DNA from: Chondrus crispus
Lineage: Eukaryota > Rhodophyta > Florideophyceae > Gigartinales > Gigartinaceae
Direction of reading: 5' to 3'
NCBI RefSeq assembly: GCF_000350225.1
Contig: NW_005179015.1
Coordinates: forward strand, 62,001-126,000
Length of the DNA: 64,000 bases
This document shows positions 50,428 to 61,314 of the stretch, one piece after another. Made by a program: the position numbers and the translations under genes. How positions within the stretch are numbered: position 1 is the stretch's first letter; each line of letters begins with the position of its first letter. A model generated the notes under the pieces. It had not been told where the DNA came from. It worked only from the letters and a program-made list of their open reading frames with translations, and ran no database searches.

Positions 50428-50950
50428 CAAACTTCCCTGCGTTACTGTGAGAAAGGCTGCATCCATACAGTAGTTTATGATCAATTTTAAAACATCATGT
50501 AATTGTCGAAGTACTTCAAATACCAATCGTTTACATTGGTCAGATGCTGGGAGATGGCTCTTGATCAGGATAAAAACAGTACACGCAGCTGAAGTTGCAC
50601 CCTGCTGGCACGCTTTCGGCGATAGCGCTCTTGAGCTCTCCTGCACTTCTAAATGCGCGTGTTTCCAACGTGCAATTGGCGGTCGAGAATGCGTGCGTGC
50701 CGCTCGACATCATCTTGGCGAAGTGGATTCCAGCACGCATGCAGAGTTGTCAGCGCCACACACAGTTTAAAAATTGCGTCGTAGCTAGTCTCTGCCCATC
50801 GTTTCTTGCTGCTCAGTGCGTTCCAAAGACCACATGCTCTCCCCAAGAAGTTTTCAACGATCACGGGGTCGGAAGAAATTTTCCTCTTGTATCGCACGTC
50901 CTCAACGTCCAGTACTGCAAGCGCAGGCTTCTTCTTCGGGCCATGGCCCG

Positions 50951-51090
50951 GGGGGCATCAGAATTGGTGCGCGCTATTGCAATAGGGCGGAGGAAATATG
51001 ATGAAGGAAGGTAGATGTTATGAAGTAGAAANNNNNNNNNNNNNNNNNNNNNNNNNNNNNNNNNTAGCGCGCACCAATTCTGATGCCCCC
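50951..51090. repeat. 26-bp inverted repeat around the assembly gap
   Basis: GGGGGCATCAGAATTGGTGC and six more bases at 50951-50976 are the exact reverse complement of 51065-51090. Both copies encode the same ASELVRA peptide of transposase D, on opposite strands. Confidence 0.95.
51032..51064. other. Assembly gap (33 N)
   Basis: Run of 33 undetermined bases inside transposase D. It is flanked by an inverted 26-bp repeat (50951-50976 and 51065-51090). Confidence 1.
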
Positions 51091-51902
51091 TCATACCCCT
51101 TGTCTACCAGCACCGCTCACTGATTGGGAAACGTACAGGAGACGATCCCAACGTCCGAGATGGTTCCTTCATCGGAAGGTTTCCGCAAGCGAGATTTGTG
51201 AAACGACTTTTCTCGTTGGAAAATCTCCAAATCTGGTATTGAGCCAAGGTAGTACGTAGTACAGTTGAGTGCAAGTCCGTTAGAAAGCCCGGACACTTCC
51301 GTTTTATATCCATATAACTTATGTTTTCCAGAAAAATATCGCTTACCCTCTTGAATGTTGCCACTAGGCCGCAAACCCATCTGAAACGTAACATCAGTTG
51401 CGTATCGGGCAAAGGGAAAGTACTGAAACGTATTTTTCTCGTCAATCATTCTAGACATCGGATATATCTCATCATTGGTCTCCACCAAAACTTTGTAGAG
51501 GCGCGGTGAAATTATGGTCACAAATCTCATGACGAGGCGCTCGAATGTCGGACCCTTTTTACCAAACAGATTTGCCATCATGTCCCAGTTACCCGTATGT
51601 TTCATGACGCTAAGCATCATAAACAGCACGTCCTTTGCTGTGTGCAGTGATTTCCGGCCCCTCCCGATGTTGAAATGTTCCATGATATGCTCCCGGTTTT
51701 CTTGCCGAAGTGTGTCGAATTCTTGCGGATCGAAGTTTATCATACCGATGATAGAAGGGGACCAGCCCTGCTCGTAAAATGCGTCAATCACTGGACATTC
51801 GCTGTTATTTTCGTCATCTGTTTCTTCAAGATCGGGCCCAGCGGCGTACCTCTCGAGGTCTTCAATGCGCTCCACAGCAGCCTCGCAAGGCATTGGCTGC
51901 AT

Positions 51903-53012
51903 CTATGTCCTTGAAAGTTGACATCTTTGTCGCAGCAAAAATGTGGGGAGTGGAATGGGGCTGTGGTGGCGATTTGCGGTGGGATGTGTGTTGGGAGCTT
52001 CACTTATTGCGCAAAGATCACGAGTCTTCTGCAGAGAGCTACAGTGTTTTGTGAAACCGGCTTTTTGAAAATTACCGGGTTCCCGGTGACGGACCACGTA
52101 TTTGCGGATTTGGGCTGTCACGCTGTGAAAGATTTTGATGTTGTGGCAATTTATAATATTTGCGCATTGTTTTCTTCGTATTATGGAGCGGGGTACTGTG
52201 CCACAATTACACCAGGTCTTTTCACATGCGTTCTGTATTTGCCGAAAAGTTCTACTGGGAGAACAAAATTCTTCTCCCAGCGTTAGTGAAAATTTGGGAG
52301 AATTTGGGAGAATTTTGATGTGCCGAACGGGACACGCTCGCGCGGTGTGCTGTAAAATGAGACGGCATTACAGAAGTCCCAGACCTTTTCAGTGGTCTGT
52401 TATTACTCATCGGATTGAATGGAGAAGGAAAGGGGAGGAAGGGTCAGAAGGGTCTTGGCTATAGAAGGTAAGAGTCGAGAGAGAGACCAAAGATCGTGTG
52501 TTCTTAGTACGTTAGTGCAAGCGGACGCGAAGTTCCATTGTCAGCATGAAGACAAGACAGTGCGTACGCTGAAAGTTAGGGTACCAGCTTCTCCCCGAAG
52601 CTCTGTCCATTCCCTTCTCGGTAAGACGAACACGAGTAACAAGCTGCTTCATTGCATCTACTGGCTGTGCTCTCCTGTTCGAGGTGCGGCAGCCATCGTC
52701 TTCACCTTGATCCTTGTTCCGTACAGAAACGACGCTGGCTCTTCTGCGCCTGCGTCAGGATTTGACCAGAATCATCTGAAGAAAACACTTTGTCGTAGAG
52801 GTTTTCCGACATGATGTTTTCCCGACGACGGGAGAACAATTTGGGAGAAGTTCTCCAAAGTCCTCAGGAAGAGTCTCCCATTTTCCACACATTGTTCTCT
52901 GATTTTCCCCCTCCCTCCCCCTCCCTCCCACTCTCTCCCACTTTCCCCCATCCCACCCACGCAAACCACATCTTCTTTAACAAAGCATCCGTATCACCTT
53001 CTCTCTTAATCA
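51903..53012. other. Stretch with GGGAGAA-type repeats, no supported gene
   Basis: No convincing gene. Clusters of TTTGGGAGAA and its complement TTCTCCC occur at 52255-52312 and 52810-52890, giving local dyads. A long CT-rich run (CCCCCTCCCTCCCCCTCCC) lies at about 52906-52945. These may be terminal or sub-terminal repeats of neighbouring DNA transposons. Confidence 0.4.
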
Positions 53013-53516
53013 TTGCATGATCCTCCAGGCAACTCCGTGCCTCCCTATTCCCCGAGGGCTCAATACTACTTTTGTCCACATTCTCGCTTATCATCCGGAA
53101 TGAGCGAGCAGAATGTAGTTCTGTCAGTTGATCATAGCATCGATGCCGATCTCTTTACAGAAGAACACCTGTCGCTCGGTCCCCTCTCGCCAATCCATAC
53201 CCCAGTTGCAGAGCAGCGCGACCACACGTCACCCCAACTTGATGCTTCCCTTTCTCCTATACCACCTCTTTATGTTGCACTTAATATTGGAGCTTGGCTT
53301 CGCCAGGCTGAACAGCATAGCGCGATTTCCCCATTTCAAAACTGGGCCAACCTGGACTCTTTACCTTTTACCGAATTGCCTCTTTCTCAAGAGCAACTAG
53401 CATGTGACGATCGTTGTGATGACCTATCTGAAACAGCAGATGAAAAAAGTATTTATGTGTCTGACTCTGCGCTGGTCGCTTTAGGATGCCAACGTAATCG
53501 CATGCGATATATTTGA
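53013..53516 (+). pseudogene. Hypothetical protein, start of a decayed coding region
   Basis: 167-codon frame; the most natural start is MSEQNVVLSVDHSIDADLF near 53101. Ser/Pro/Asp-rich with SLSPIPPLYVALNIGAWLRQ and ALVALGCQRNRMRYI before the stop; the same frame is readable beyond it (NLVADITTVI). No family recognised. It appears to be the N-terminus of the degraded gene whose later parts lie at 54.2-55.6 kb. Confidence 0.3.
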
Positions 53517-54239
53517 AATCTTGTTGCAGATATTACTACAGTAATATAGGACGACTTCTCCGCTCTTGTTCGCGAGTATGCTTCTGCGTGTGTCATTGTT
53601 ACTCCTGGTACGGACTTAGAGTTTCACATGCAAACGAAGGATAAGGTGCATGCTTAAAAGTGTCATTCGATCTGCCAGACACTACAAGGCTTCCGGATTG
53701 AGACTACGCGACCCCTTTTGAATCAATAGAGCATGAAGACGATGTTGTTGATGGTGAACTCTGCCCAAATATATATTTAGGAATCTAATGGAACCCTTGA
53801 CAACGTAATTGCAACGGCAAGTGAGTTACGAGGTAAGGCTGTGAATGGGAACAGCCTTCTTGATGCCTTTGATTGCTCCTTTCCGCTATTTATTCTCGAA
53901 AAGGGACGCGCTAATATCTACAAATTGGTTAACGGGAAGAAAAGAGACGGGTTGAAACATTTGAGCTGAAAGTGGTCATCATATTTCATGTATTGGCGTC
54001 GCCGTACCACAGCTGTGCCACTACCATCACTGCGCCGAAACATTGGAGCCTTCTTTTGCCAAATGGACATTTCAGGGTAGAGGTATGGAGTCTGTTGTCC
54101 CGCACTAAAGAAAACTGGCACCGTTTTTATGCTAATGCTTTCGGTTGGATCAACAGGCTTACTGGAGGCAATTCTCTCATAACGTAAGTAGAAGCCGAAC
54201 TAGCCGCTATAAGCCTGATACTTGTCAATGTCGAGGTTA

Positions 54240-55700
54240 TAACTATATAATAATTGGACGATGACCATAACCGTCTGAGCTCTGATTCGTTCTTGTATCT
54301 CACCAACATAGCATACATAATGAAACCGAAGAAAGCTCTCGGACCGGAGAATAGTGCTGTATGCTCAGCTCTAACGCACACTTTTACAGCCAGGCACTAC
54401 TCATCCTCTAATGTCTTCATGCATGTCTTCATTTACGTCTGAACATGTCCAAAAGATACAGGTCATCTACGATCGTCGATGTGACCAGCGCATGGCAGTT
54501 AGCTATAATTTACGTGCAAGAGGGCTCCAGTACAGTGCTACAGTACTGAAAATTGTTCAAACACTTTCCAATCTACGGCATTTGACGGTCATGCAGTCGG
54601 AGCATCATTCGTGGTTGTTTGGCAAGAGCATTCAGGTTCACATCTCGTACTGGCAGCAGATTTTTGCTTCTATATCTCGTGACAAAAATGTTGATATCTC
54701 AGGAATGAGCCGCAATTTAAGAGTCAAACGCCTGACTCCAATGACCCAGCCGCTCAGCCTTCGACTTTCCGAAGGGAAAGAGCAGCTTGACGATAAGTGG
54801 AACATAATTCGGAGAATAACTGGGATCTAGAAACAGAACTACAGTCTTGTCGTAACTTCAGAAGATCCAAACGCCTTCCTTTCTATGTCTTCGAGTGCAG
54901 TACAAAAGCTCCGCAAAAACAATGTAATTCCACTTTTATTATCTGTTGGGAAAAGAAAAAGGAGAACGATGAGAAAGCCACAACTCATTGGTTCTGTGAA
55001 AAGGTACCAGGCGGAATTCCTAAATGGAATTGTCGTGCCAGCTCATGGCTCATCTCCTAATCAAGAGGGTGCACATATAACAAATGATTCTACTCTCCGC
55101 ACAAACCTTTATAAGGCCTCACTGGACTTCTGAGCGATGAAGCCGTAAATATCATCGACTTGTATAAAAGAGGGCACCGTCAATTAAGTACAAGTTCTAA
55201 GAGCCATACCAGAATTTATAGAAGAGCACTATGCTTTTGATGCTTCGGTTGCGCATCAGAAACTGCTTCCTGCATTCGGTACCCCATATAGCGCAGATTA
55301 CGTCCGGGGTGTTGGCCTTGTTGCGTCCAAATCGGACCTAATGTTCGCAGATAGCCCTAATGGACTGATAGGGCTAACGTATGAGGATATGAACGCTGTT
55401 TGTGCTGCCATGGAAGTGAAAACTTTGGCATCTCCCAATACAACTGAGAAGGCAGAAAAGAGGAGGGATGCCTACAGTCAATTTGTTTCTATAGAAGATG
55501 TAGGAAGTCGGCATCAGCCGCAGCACATTTTAAGGAATAAGTGGATACAACGGGGTACAGGTTTGAATATGGTCACCATCGTCTAGTAACGCCACTGAGG
55601 AGGGTTTTATTCATTGCTGTAAAAGGCAGGAGCAATGGAGTTGGGAAATACTGTATGCAGCTCTTATAGAGTTTTCATACGTGTCAACATCCTCTTACTA
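54240..55700 (+). pseudogene. Degraded plus-strand coding region with nuclease-like end
   Basis: Coding-like pieces in changing frames. The best, 55341-55586, reads FADSPNGLIGLTYEDMNAVC followed by AAMEVKTLASP. SP(D/N)GL...(E)VKT resembles the catalytic core of PD-(D/E)XK/YqaJ-like nucleases, with Asn in place of the expected Asp. Many stops and shifts make it a relic. It could come from a DNA transposon or a virus-derived insertion; I cannot decide. Confidence 0.3.
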
Positions 55701-56680
55701 ATTTTGGATGGATGCGGTGCGATTTAAATGCCTTTTACTGGGTGGACAAACATGCCGCTCACAAACCTTTTGAATACAACCTTTCACTAAGTGGAAGCCT
55801 CTCCCCTGATCTGTGTTCATTGACAATCCGCATAACATATTACAAATCGTCCTAAATTTGGGGAAGAATATTAGAATTCGGAGAGTTCTCCTGGAATGAA
55901 GAAAGTTCTCCCAGAATTGGGCCACATTTTCCACTGTCATTGGGAAAATTTCTTCCACTTGTTCTCCAAAAAACGTTTAGGTGAACACAACTTTAACCTT
56001 CTCTGTCTCTCATTCCAGGCGCTTCAGGTGAGCGCGCAGCACCAAACCGATATTGGTTTGAAACAAAACGACAGACAAAATATTTTGTATTTTTGCTGGT
56101 CAAAAGTTCCCCCAGATTTATGAGCACAGGGTTGTATAGTTTACGCAACGCCTGCGCTTTAAGTTTGCGGTTGAAATATCGTGAGACGACCTCCACGCAG
56201 TCGCTCTAAATCACAACAGCAGAGGAAGCCGTCTCATATTTCAGTAAACTACGACGTAAACGAGAAGTGAAGTATTAGGAAAAACATACATGAGCCACAC
56301 CCGCGCGTAGCAGTCGTCCGAAGGGGTGGCAGTTCCCGCGATTTGACCCCACATCTACGCTGCACGACTTTGAAACATCAACAAACCCCCTCACTTCCAG
56401 CTTCTCTCTTCCTGCAACATCGCAGCAACTGACACGCCCCGCCATGCCCAGGAGCAAACCCACCGCACCAACGTTCTCTGCAGATTGCCATTCTATCAGA
56501 GTGGCCTTCATATCTACTCTACTCACTCTGCACACTGCCAGTCTCTCGCCTCGCAAAACAGTTTCATCATGAACCCCGAGACCACCTAAAAAGAAGAGAA
56601 TTCGCTCCTCGGTCGTGTGAGACGTGTTTCTTTTCAAGGCATTATCTGCAGGGAACGCTCATCGCACCCCGTATGGAAAA
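55701..56680. other. Stretch with no supported gene
   Basis: No gene recognised. Another GGGAGAAC/GTTCTCCC cluster lies at 55880-55972, similar to those at 52.3 and 52.8 kb and containing the word CATTTTCCAC. A minus-strand frame of 120 codons (56275-56637) shows no motif. Confidence 0.35.
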
Positions 56681-56689
56681 CGTCATGAA

Positions 56690-57390
56690 AGATATGATGC
56701 TGCCCTTGCCCTCTTCCTCAATTCATCTGCAGGGTTTTGGTCGATACTTTCCAAGAATCAAGTTATAAGAACCTGAGTGACAGAGTCAAGAACTTTATCG
56801 CGGATCATTGTCTAGCGGTGAGGTCCGATGCGGTCGGTTCCGGTAAAATTGAGATTCAGGGGGAGAGGGAGGTTCTACTTGACGATATCATACTGGAGAT
56901 GGATTAGTGGGCGGAGCGAAGGAGAATCGAACGTGAAGAAAAGACAGAATTTGACACGAGGTAACATGGAGCACGGGAGGAAATGAGGGAAAGAGGCTCT
57001 CAATCGTGTGAGTCACAACGACAGGAAGGGCGATAGCCCAAAGGATGGTCAGGTGGTGATGTAGAAGTGCATATTCTCACTCGACCAACGTGACGAGGAA
57101 TACTGCGAAATGCTTTCCGCTCATGTGAAGGCATAAGCCTACAAGGAGAAGAAGCCATTGAAGTTGGATGTGGAGCACTTGGAATTGAAGAAGTGCAAGG
57201 GTAAGGAGGAAGCACAGCCCATCATGCGATCTCAGGAGCATGACGCCAAATTACTTTCTCTGAACGAGAGAGAACGAAGGAATCACAAGTAGACCGCGCT
57301 GCACTCAATTGAGAGGAACGAAAGTCTGTGCTAGATGAGCGTAAGCAGATGATCACTGTTTTAGATTCCCTTGCTGAGAAGCTCAACTAA
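56690..57390 (+). pseudogene. Harbinger-type accessory (coiled-coil) protein, decayed
   Basis: Plus-strand pieces in several frames: RVKNFIADHCLAVRSDAVGS near 56785, a run of Glu/Arg-rich helix (WAERRRIEREEKTEFDTR), EHDAKLLSLNERERRNHK near 57240, and EERKSVLDERKQMITVLDSL ending at a TAA at 57388-57390. The helical, Glu/Arg-rich end and its position opposite a minus-strand Harbinger transposase (57833-58801) match the accessory gene of the next element at 59.6 kb. Confidence 0.4.
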
Positions 57391-57459
57391 ACACGTTTTT
57401 CGCATCTTGTTTCGTCGAACTTTTTCCTTGCGGTACCCGGTGCCGCAGCAAACTTCTCT

Positions 57460-57492
57460 GGCTGAGAGCGGGCGGCCCGCCCGCTCTCAGCC
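57460..57492. repeat. Palindrome, 16-bp perfect arms, 1-nt centre
   Basis: GGCTGAGAGCGGGCGG (57460-57475), C, CCGCCCGCTCTCAGCC (57477-57492). Imperfect pairing continues outward (AAACTTC / GAAGTTT), for about 28 bp in total. It lies between the convergent accessory and transposase remnants. Confidence 0.95.
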
Positions 57493-57832
57493 ATCGAAGT
57501 TTGGTACTTCGTAAACAGCTCCTCCCTCCTCGCAAAATTACTTTAGCAATTGTGCTGATGATCGGCCGAAGCCGAGTTTTCGAGACTGACAAAACATTTT
57601 GCCGCCACTTGCACAGACACCGCAGCTCGGCACATGGGTAACAATATCAGTCCACTTTCAACTATATTTACGTCACGTCGAAGTAGAGAGGTAGCGCTCT
57701 AGGCTAGGGGGCTGGAATTCAAAGTATATAGACACCGTTCCACCTTGGAGTACACACGTCTAAACGTTCCGCAACAGACCGGCGGCCTTACATAGCAGTG
57801 AAATTGGGCACCTTCATATCTTCAGTTGCCTT

Positions 57833-58801
57833 CTAAAGTCCTGGGAATACCGCATCTGTTTGCGATCTTTGTACATCCACTCCAATGCGTGACGCACTGC
57901 CCTCATCAACGCACCATTGGTCCGATATCCATCTGTTGCTCTCGCGAGCGGAAACAAACCCGTAAATAGGCCCGGAGAATATAAGCGACGTCCCCGTACC
58001 GGTAATATTGTTGCCCATCAACTATCATATTCTTTTGTAGGTCCGAATCTAAGTTATGCTTTGAAGCGACATATCGTTCCTACGCCCAATGTCGGACCCA
58101 TAAAGATAGAACATCAGTCTGTCAATGTGTTCATTGTTTGGTTTGTCAATTACTGAAATCGATTATGGCCCGAATGGAATACCCTCTGATTAATCGCAGC
58201 TCCCCTAGGCCTACTGTTCTGGATCTTGGAGCAGTCCAAAATTGCGATGCAATTATCCAAAAAAGCGCCGTTTTGTTGGATTTCGGCAGCATGTTGATCC
58301 GCTCGGTCAGTGATGAGGTCGGAGCGAAAGGTCTCAAATAAATGGCCGCATTGCTCTACGAACTTCTCCAAAACCTCCCGAAAGACCTTCCTGGGGGAGG
58401 ACTCGTGTATACAACTCAGCATCTCTCCATCTGCGTAGTGAAGCTAAACGACGAAGCACAATGCAGGTTGCTATAATGACGCCGCACCTGTAACGGTTTC
58501 GTATCTTCCTGCATGATATCCATCCAAAGAAATCCGCGACTGTCCCCATTTCTGCATTCCTGAAGCGGAAAACGGACAGAGAGTCTTGCTCACTGAAAAC
58601 GTTGAGAGTAATTTGAGATGAATAAATCTTTATCGAGCATGCACAGAGACGCGCGGTGTCGTCAGCGAGTATCTCTAGTTCACGATTGTCGTATAGGATA
58701 AACACATCATCGATGTCACGGAGCAACGCCAAGTGCAAAAGCTGTCGTTCTTTGAACATCTTTGTCCTCAGTTTTCCGATAATGAAGCCTGTTAAGCGCA
58801 T
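57833..58801 (-). pseudogene. PIF/Harbinger-like transposase E (decayed)
   Basis: Minus strand. Frame 58801-58334 has RDIDDVFILYDNRELEILAD, FRFRNAEMGTVADFFGW and RNRYRCGVIIATCIVLRRLA; the next frame (58422-58150) continues FRSDLITDRADQHAAEIQQN, LDNCIAILDCSKIQNSRPRG (first catalytic D) and QRVFHSGHNRFQ; later frames carry LIFSGPIYGF. This is the N-terminal half of a red-algal-type PIF/Harbinger transposase; the second acid and Glu parts are not recognisable. Several stops and frameshifts. Confidence 0.65.
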
Positions 58802-59600
58802 GATGCATTCATGGTTTGAAGACTGATCTCTGAAAAGGAAAGAGATGTCATGAGGTCGTTTACTTTATACTAAAAACACAAATACTCATATCATAAATGA
58901 AAACTATTTGGCGTAAACGCGTTTTTGGCTTTTCACTTAAAAAATTGCCATGCTATGTCACAAGCAACTCGCTAAGTGTTCGAAAAGTCGTTTGCGTAAA
59001 CTCTCTATTAACAAGCAATTTGCAAGATAAGGAGCACAAGTAATAGGAGCCTCCTGAAGCCCCAAATACACAAACTATGTACATAAATATCACAACTTTT
59101 ATGTACATTCAGTGTGATTTGTGAAAACACAACTTCCTGCTCTGATTGAGGCTCGACCACGTTCAAGGCAAATGTGTAACATACAAAAGTCACAACTTTC
59201 GCAATTTTCGCGAGACTGACGCCAAAGCCGCTCTTGACTACCAACGCCGAAGAAACCCTTCATTCTCCCGGCGGACCTTACACTTCTCTGAAGTTACAAT
59301 GTCCAATCCACGATTCACTCTGTATGCAATGCTCCAAGCGAGTCCGGGGCCATAGTAATCCAGGATCTGCCCACGCGCTCCGCTGACCCCTGCTACAATT
59401 CACAACCACTACAGCTACAGCATGAAATTCAACCGACCACCTCGGGCAACCGGAAAGAGTGCAGTCAAACGAAAACATTGATGCTAGTTCCCCGGTCGGT
59501 CGGGGCACACCTTCACCACATACTCGTCCCTCACCCCGTCAAACGATAGCGAAGCAAAAAATTAACCCTCGGAAGGAATTCTGGGGGCAGCGAAAGGGGC
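58802..59600. other. Stretch with no supported gene
   Basis: AT-rich (58850-58960), then mixed; no motif-bearing frame. The last bases (ARQTIAKQKINPRKEFW in one frame, from 59535) may begin the accessory protein that follows. Confidence 0.35.
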
Positions 59601-60290
59601 AATGATTTCTCACAGCGTACAATAGGATGTATGCTTTATTTGCTAGAGAAAAAAGGTCATTTGCACCGAGAAGGATTAGAAAGCATTTTTAAACGGCATG
59701 GCGAACGATTTCCAGTGGCAGACCACGACGTGGACTCTCTCAAAAGGAAATTTTCCGATCTGTACAGGAAGCCCATACGGATCGGCGGCCCATATTTCCG
59801 ACGGATGTGCTACAAGCGAAGCGGATTACAGGACAAACAACAGATCCTATAGACTTTGGAGACGGAGAAGGCGCAACTGGAGTAGCAGATCGCCTCTTCC
59901 ATAAACAAGCTTCGACCATGTATGATGTAGTGTAAACCCCAGAAAAATTACTGAAAGCTTGTGTACTAGTGCTGCTGTATAACACGTTGTGAATCCAGTT
60001 CTGTGTAGGAACTTGCAAGAGAGATCAACGTCATCGCCTCGACTGTTAGTGCGAAGATGGACATCTAGAGCTTTGCTATATGAAGATTGCAACGAACTCA
60101 TCTCAATTTTCAAACTTTCCATGCTAGAAGACCAAAAACGGCGAGCTAAAGAGCACGAAAGAAGGTTAAAGGACATAGAAGATGAGAAAATTCGTAGGGA
60201 TCAAGAGGAGAAAATCACGAAAAGTACATGGAAATGATGATGATGGCGTTTGAAAATCGAAATCAGAGCTCTGCGCCCCTCAGTCCGTGA
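59600..60290 (+). pseudogene. Myb/SANT-like accessory protein of a Harbinger element
   Basis: Starts in frame 59631-59852: LYLLEKKGHLHREGLESIFK, then FPVADHDVDSLKRKFSDLYR and KPIRIGGPY. The 'LLEKK..L...G.E..F......FP...RD.DSLKRKF..L' arrangement is a trihelix/SANT-like DNA-binding domain as found in accessory proteins of DNA transposons. After stops, frame 59989-60237 gives a coiled coil (LEDQKRRAKEHERRLKDIED) ending in a Met-rich tail (EMMMMAFENRNQ). PIF/Harbinger elements encode a Myb-like protein that binds the ends and works with the transposase; the partner is the convergent gene at 60560-61314. Confidence 0.55.
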
Positions 60291-60559
60291 GGAAAGCTCC
60301 TCAATGAGACAGCACTTTCCCTGCCACTAGAATAAGTTGCATTTCAAGGCGGCATGTGGCATTCGTTGCGAAAAAGACATACGCAGTATATGCACGGCGT
60401 ACATCGTTCATGGCGCACATGCAGAGCTGCCGTTTTGCGGAATAACGCGGTGATTAGAAATCCGTACGCTTCATCATCGCCAAGTTCAACTGCAACTTAC
60501 GATCCAATATCTTGAGATAAGAAGTGATTTACCGCCACGCTTAGATGGGGCATGAAGTT

Positions 60560-61314
60560 GATAAGATCTGCTTTATCCCGACTAGTGGAGTGCGTAGATT
60601 GCACAACGATACCGTGGTGAACGAAATAACCTTTCTCTCACCGTTCTCCGTGTAAATAAATCTGTTCATGAAGCGAGGAAACTTGCCCTGCAAAGCTCTC
60701 ATTCCCCATTGGGAAGCCTGTCGAACTTATGTCACCTATCTTAATTGCGCATAAAATGCAGCATCACCCGAACTACTGCCATAAGCGTCTTGGGAAGTCT
60801 TTCTGAGAAACAGGAATGCTCCTCTCGAAAAATATGAGTCTACTACGCACTGAGATTTCCTATAAATTCTCTCGAATTTCGGGTAAACGCCACCCCATTC
60901 TGCGATGTCATAATCGTGCATTCACTTCTTTGCATTAAGTGCACATGAAATGATAACGACGCTCGGCGTGAAGACGAACACGTTCCCGAAGTAGTGGTCG
61001 TGCGTCCAGCCAATGTAGAACATGTTCTGTATTATGAAGTCCCCTGTCTGTTCCAAAGTAAGTTTCAATCCATTTGAAAGACAAAACACGTCCTTTAACA
61101 TCGAGTATCGGGCGCCGATCGGTTCCTGAAATGACGCTATCTCATCTCTACTTGGCATTCCGATCGAAGACTTGTCATCCCCTGACACAACTGTAAGAAG
61201 TATTCGAAGTCCAAAGCGTAGAAAAAACGATGCCACAGGGCCCTTGATTCCAAACAGCAGGCACAAACCCATTTCTGAACCTCCCGTGCGGTTCCAGGCC
61301 AACCCCAATGCCAA
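60560..61314 (-). pseudogene. PIF/Harbinger-like transposase F, C-terminal half
   Basis: Minus strand. 61314-60922: GLCLLFGIKGPVASFFLRFG, MPSRDEIASFQEPIGARYSM, LKDVFCLSNGLKLTLEQTGD and IIQNMFYIGWTHDHYFGNVF, then TGA at 60922-60924 where relatives have Cys before MHDYDIAEWGG. The same frame continues CVVDSYFSRGAFLFLRKTSQ (catalytic D) and later ASQWGMRALQGKFPRFMNRF (near 60700). It is the same family as E but the complementary half. One nonsense codon in an otherwise long frame, with more lesions near the end. Confidence 0.65.

Larger units (their letters stand above)
50649..51902 (-). pseudogene. PIF/Harbinger-like DDE transposase D, split by assembly gap
   Basis: Minus strand, ATG at 51900-51902 (MQPMPCEAAVERIEDLERY). 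Blocks: MEHFNIGRGRKSLHTAKD, GPTFERLVMRFVTIISPRL, ARYATDVTFQMGLRPSGN (first D), GKHKLYGYKTEVSGLSNGLA; then, in another frame near 51100, LVDKGYEGASELVRA (second D). Beyond the 33-N gap the minus strand resumes near 50945 with KKKPALAVLDVEDVRYKRK, SSDPVIVENFLGRACGLWNA (E) and AIFKLCVALTTLHACWNPLR. The bases just left of the gap encode ASELVRAIAIGRRKYDEGR on the PLUS strand, so that part is inverted relative to the gene. Confidence 0.75.

Noticed and set aside
50951-51090. Inverted repeat read as transposon TIRs
   Set aside because: Both arms encode the middle of a transposase and flank an N gap; assembly inversion explains it better.
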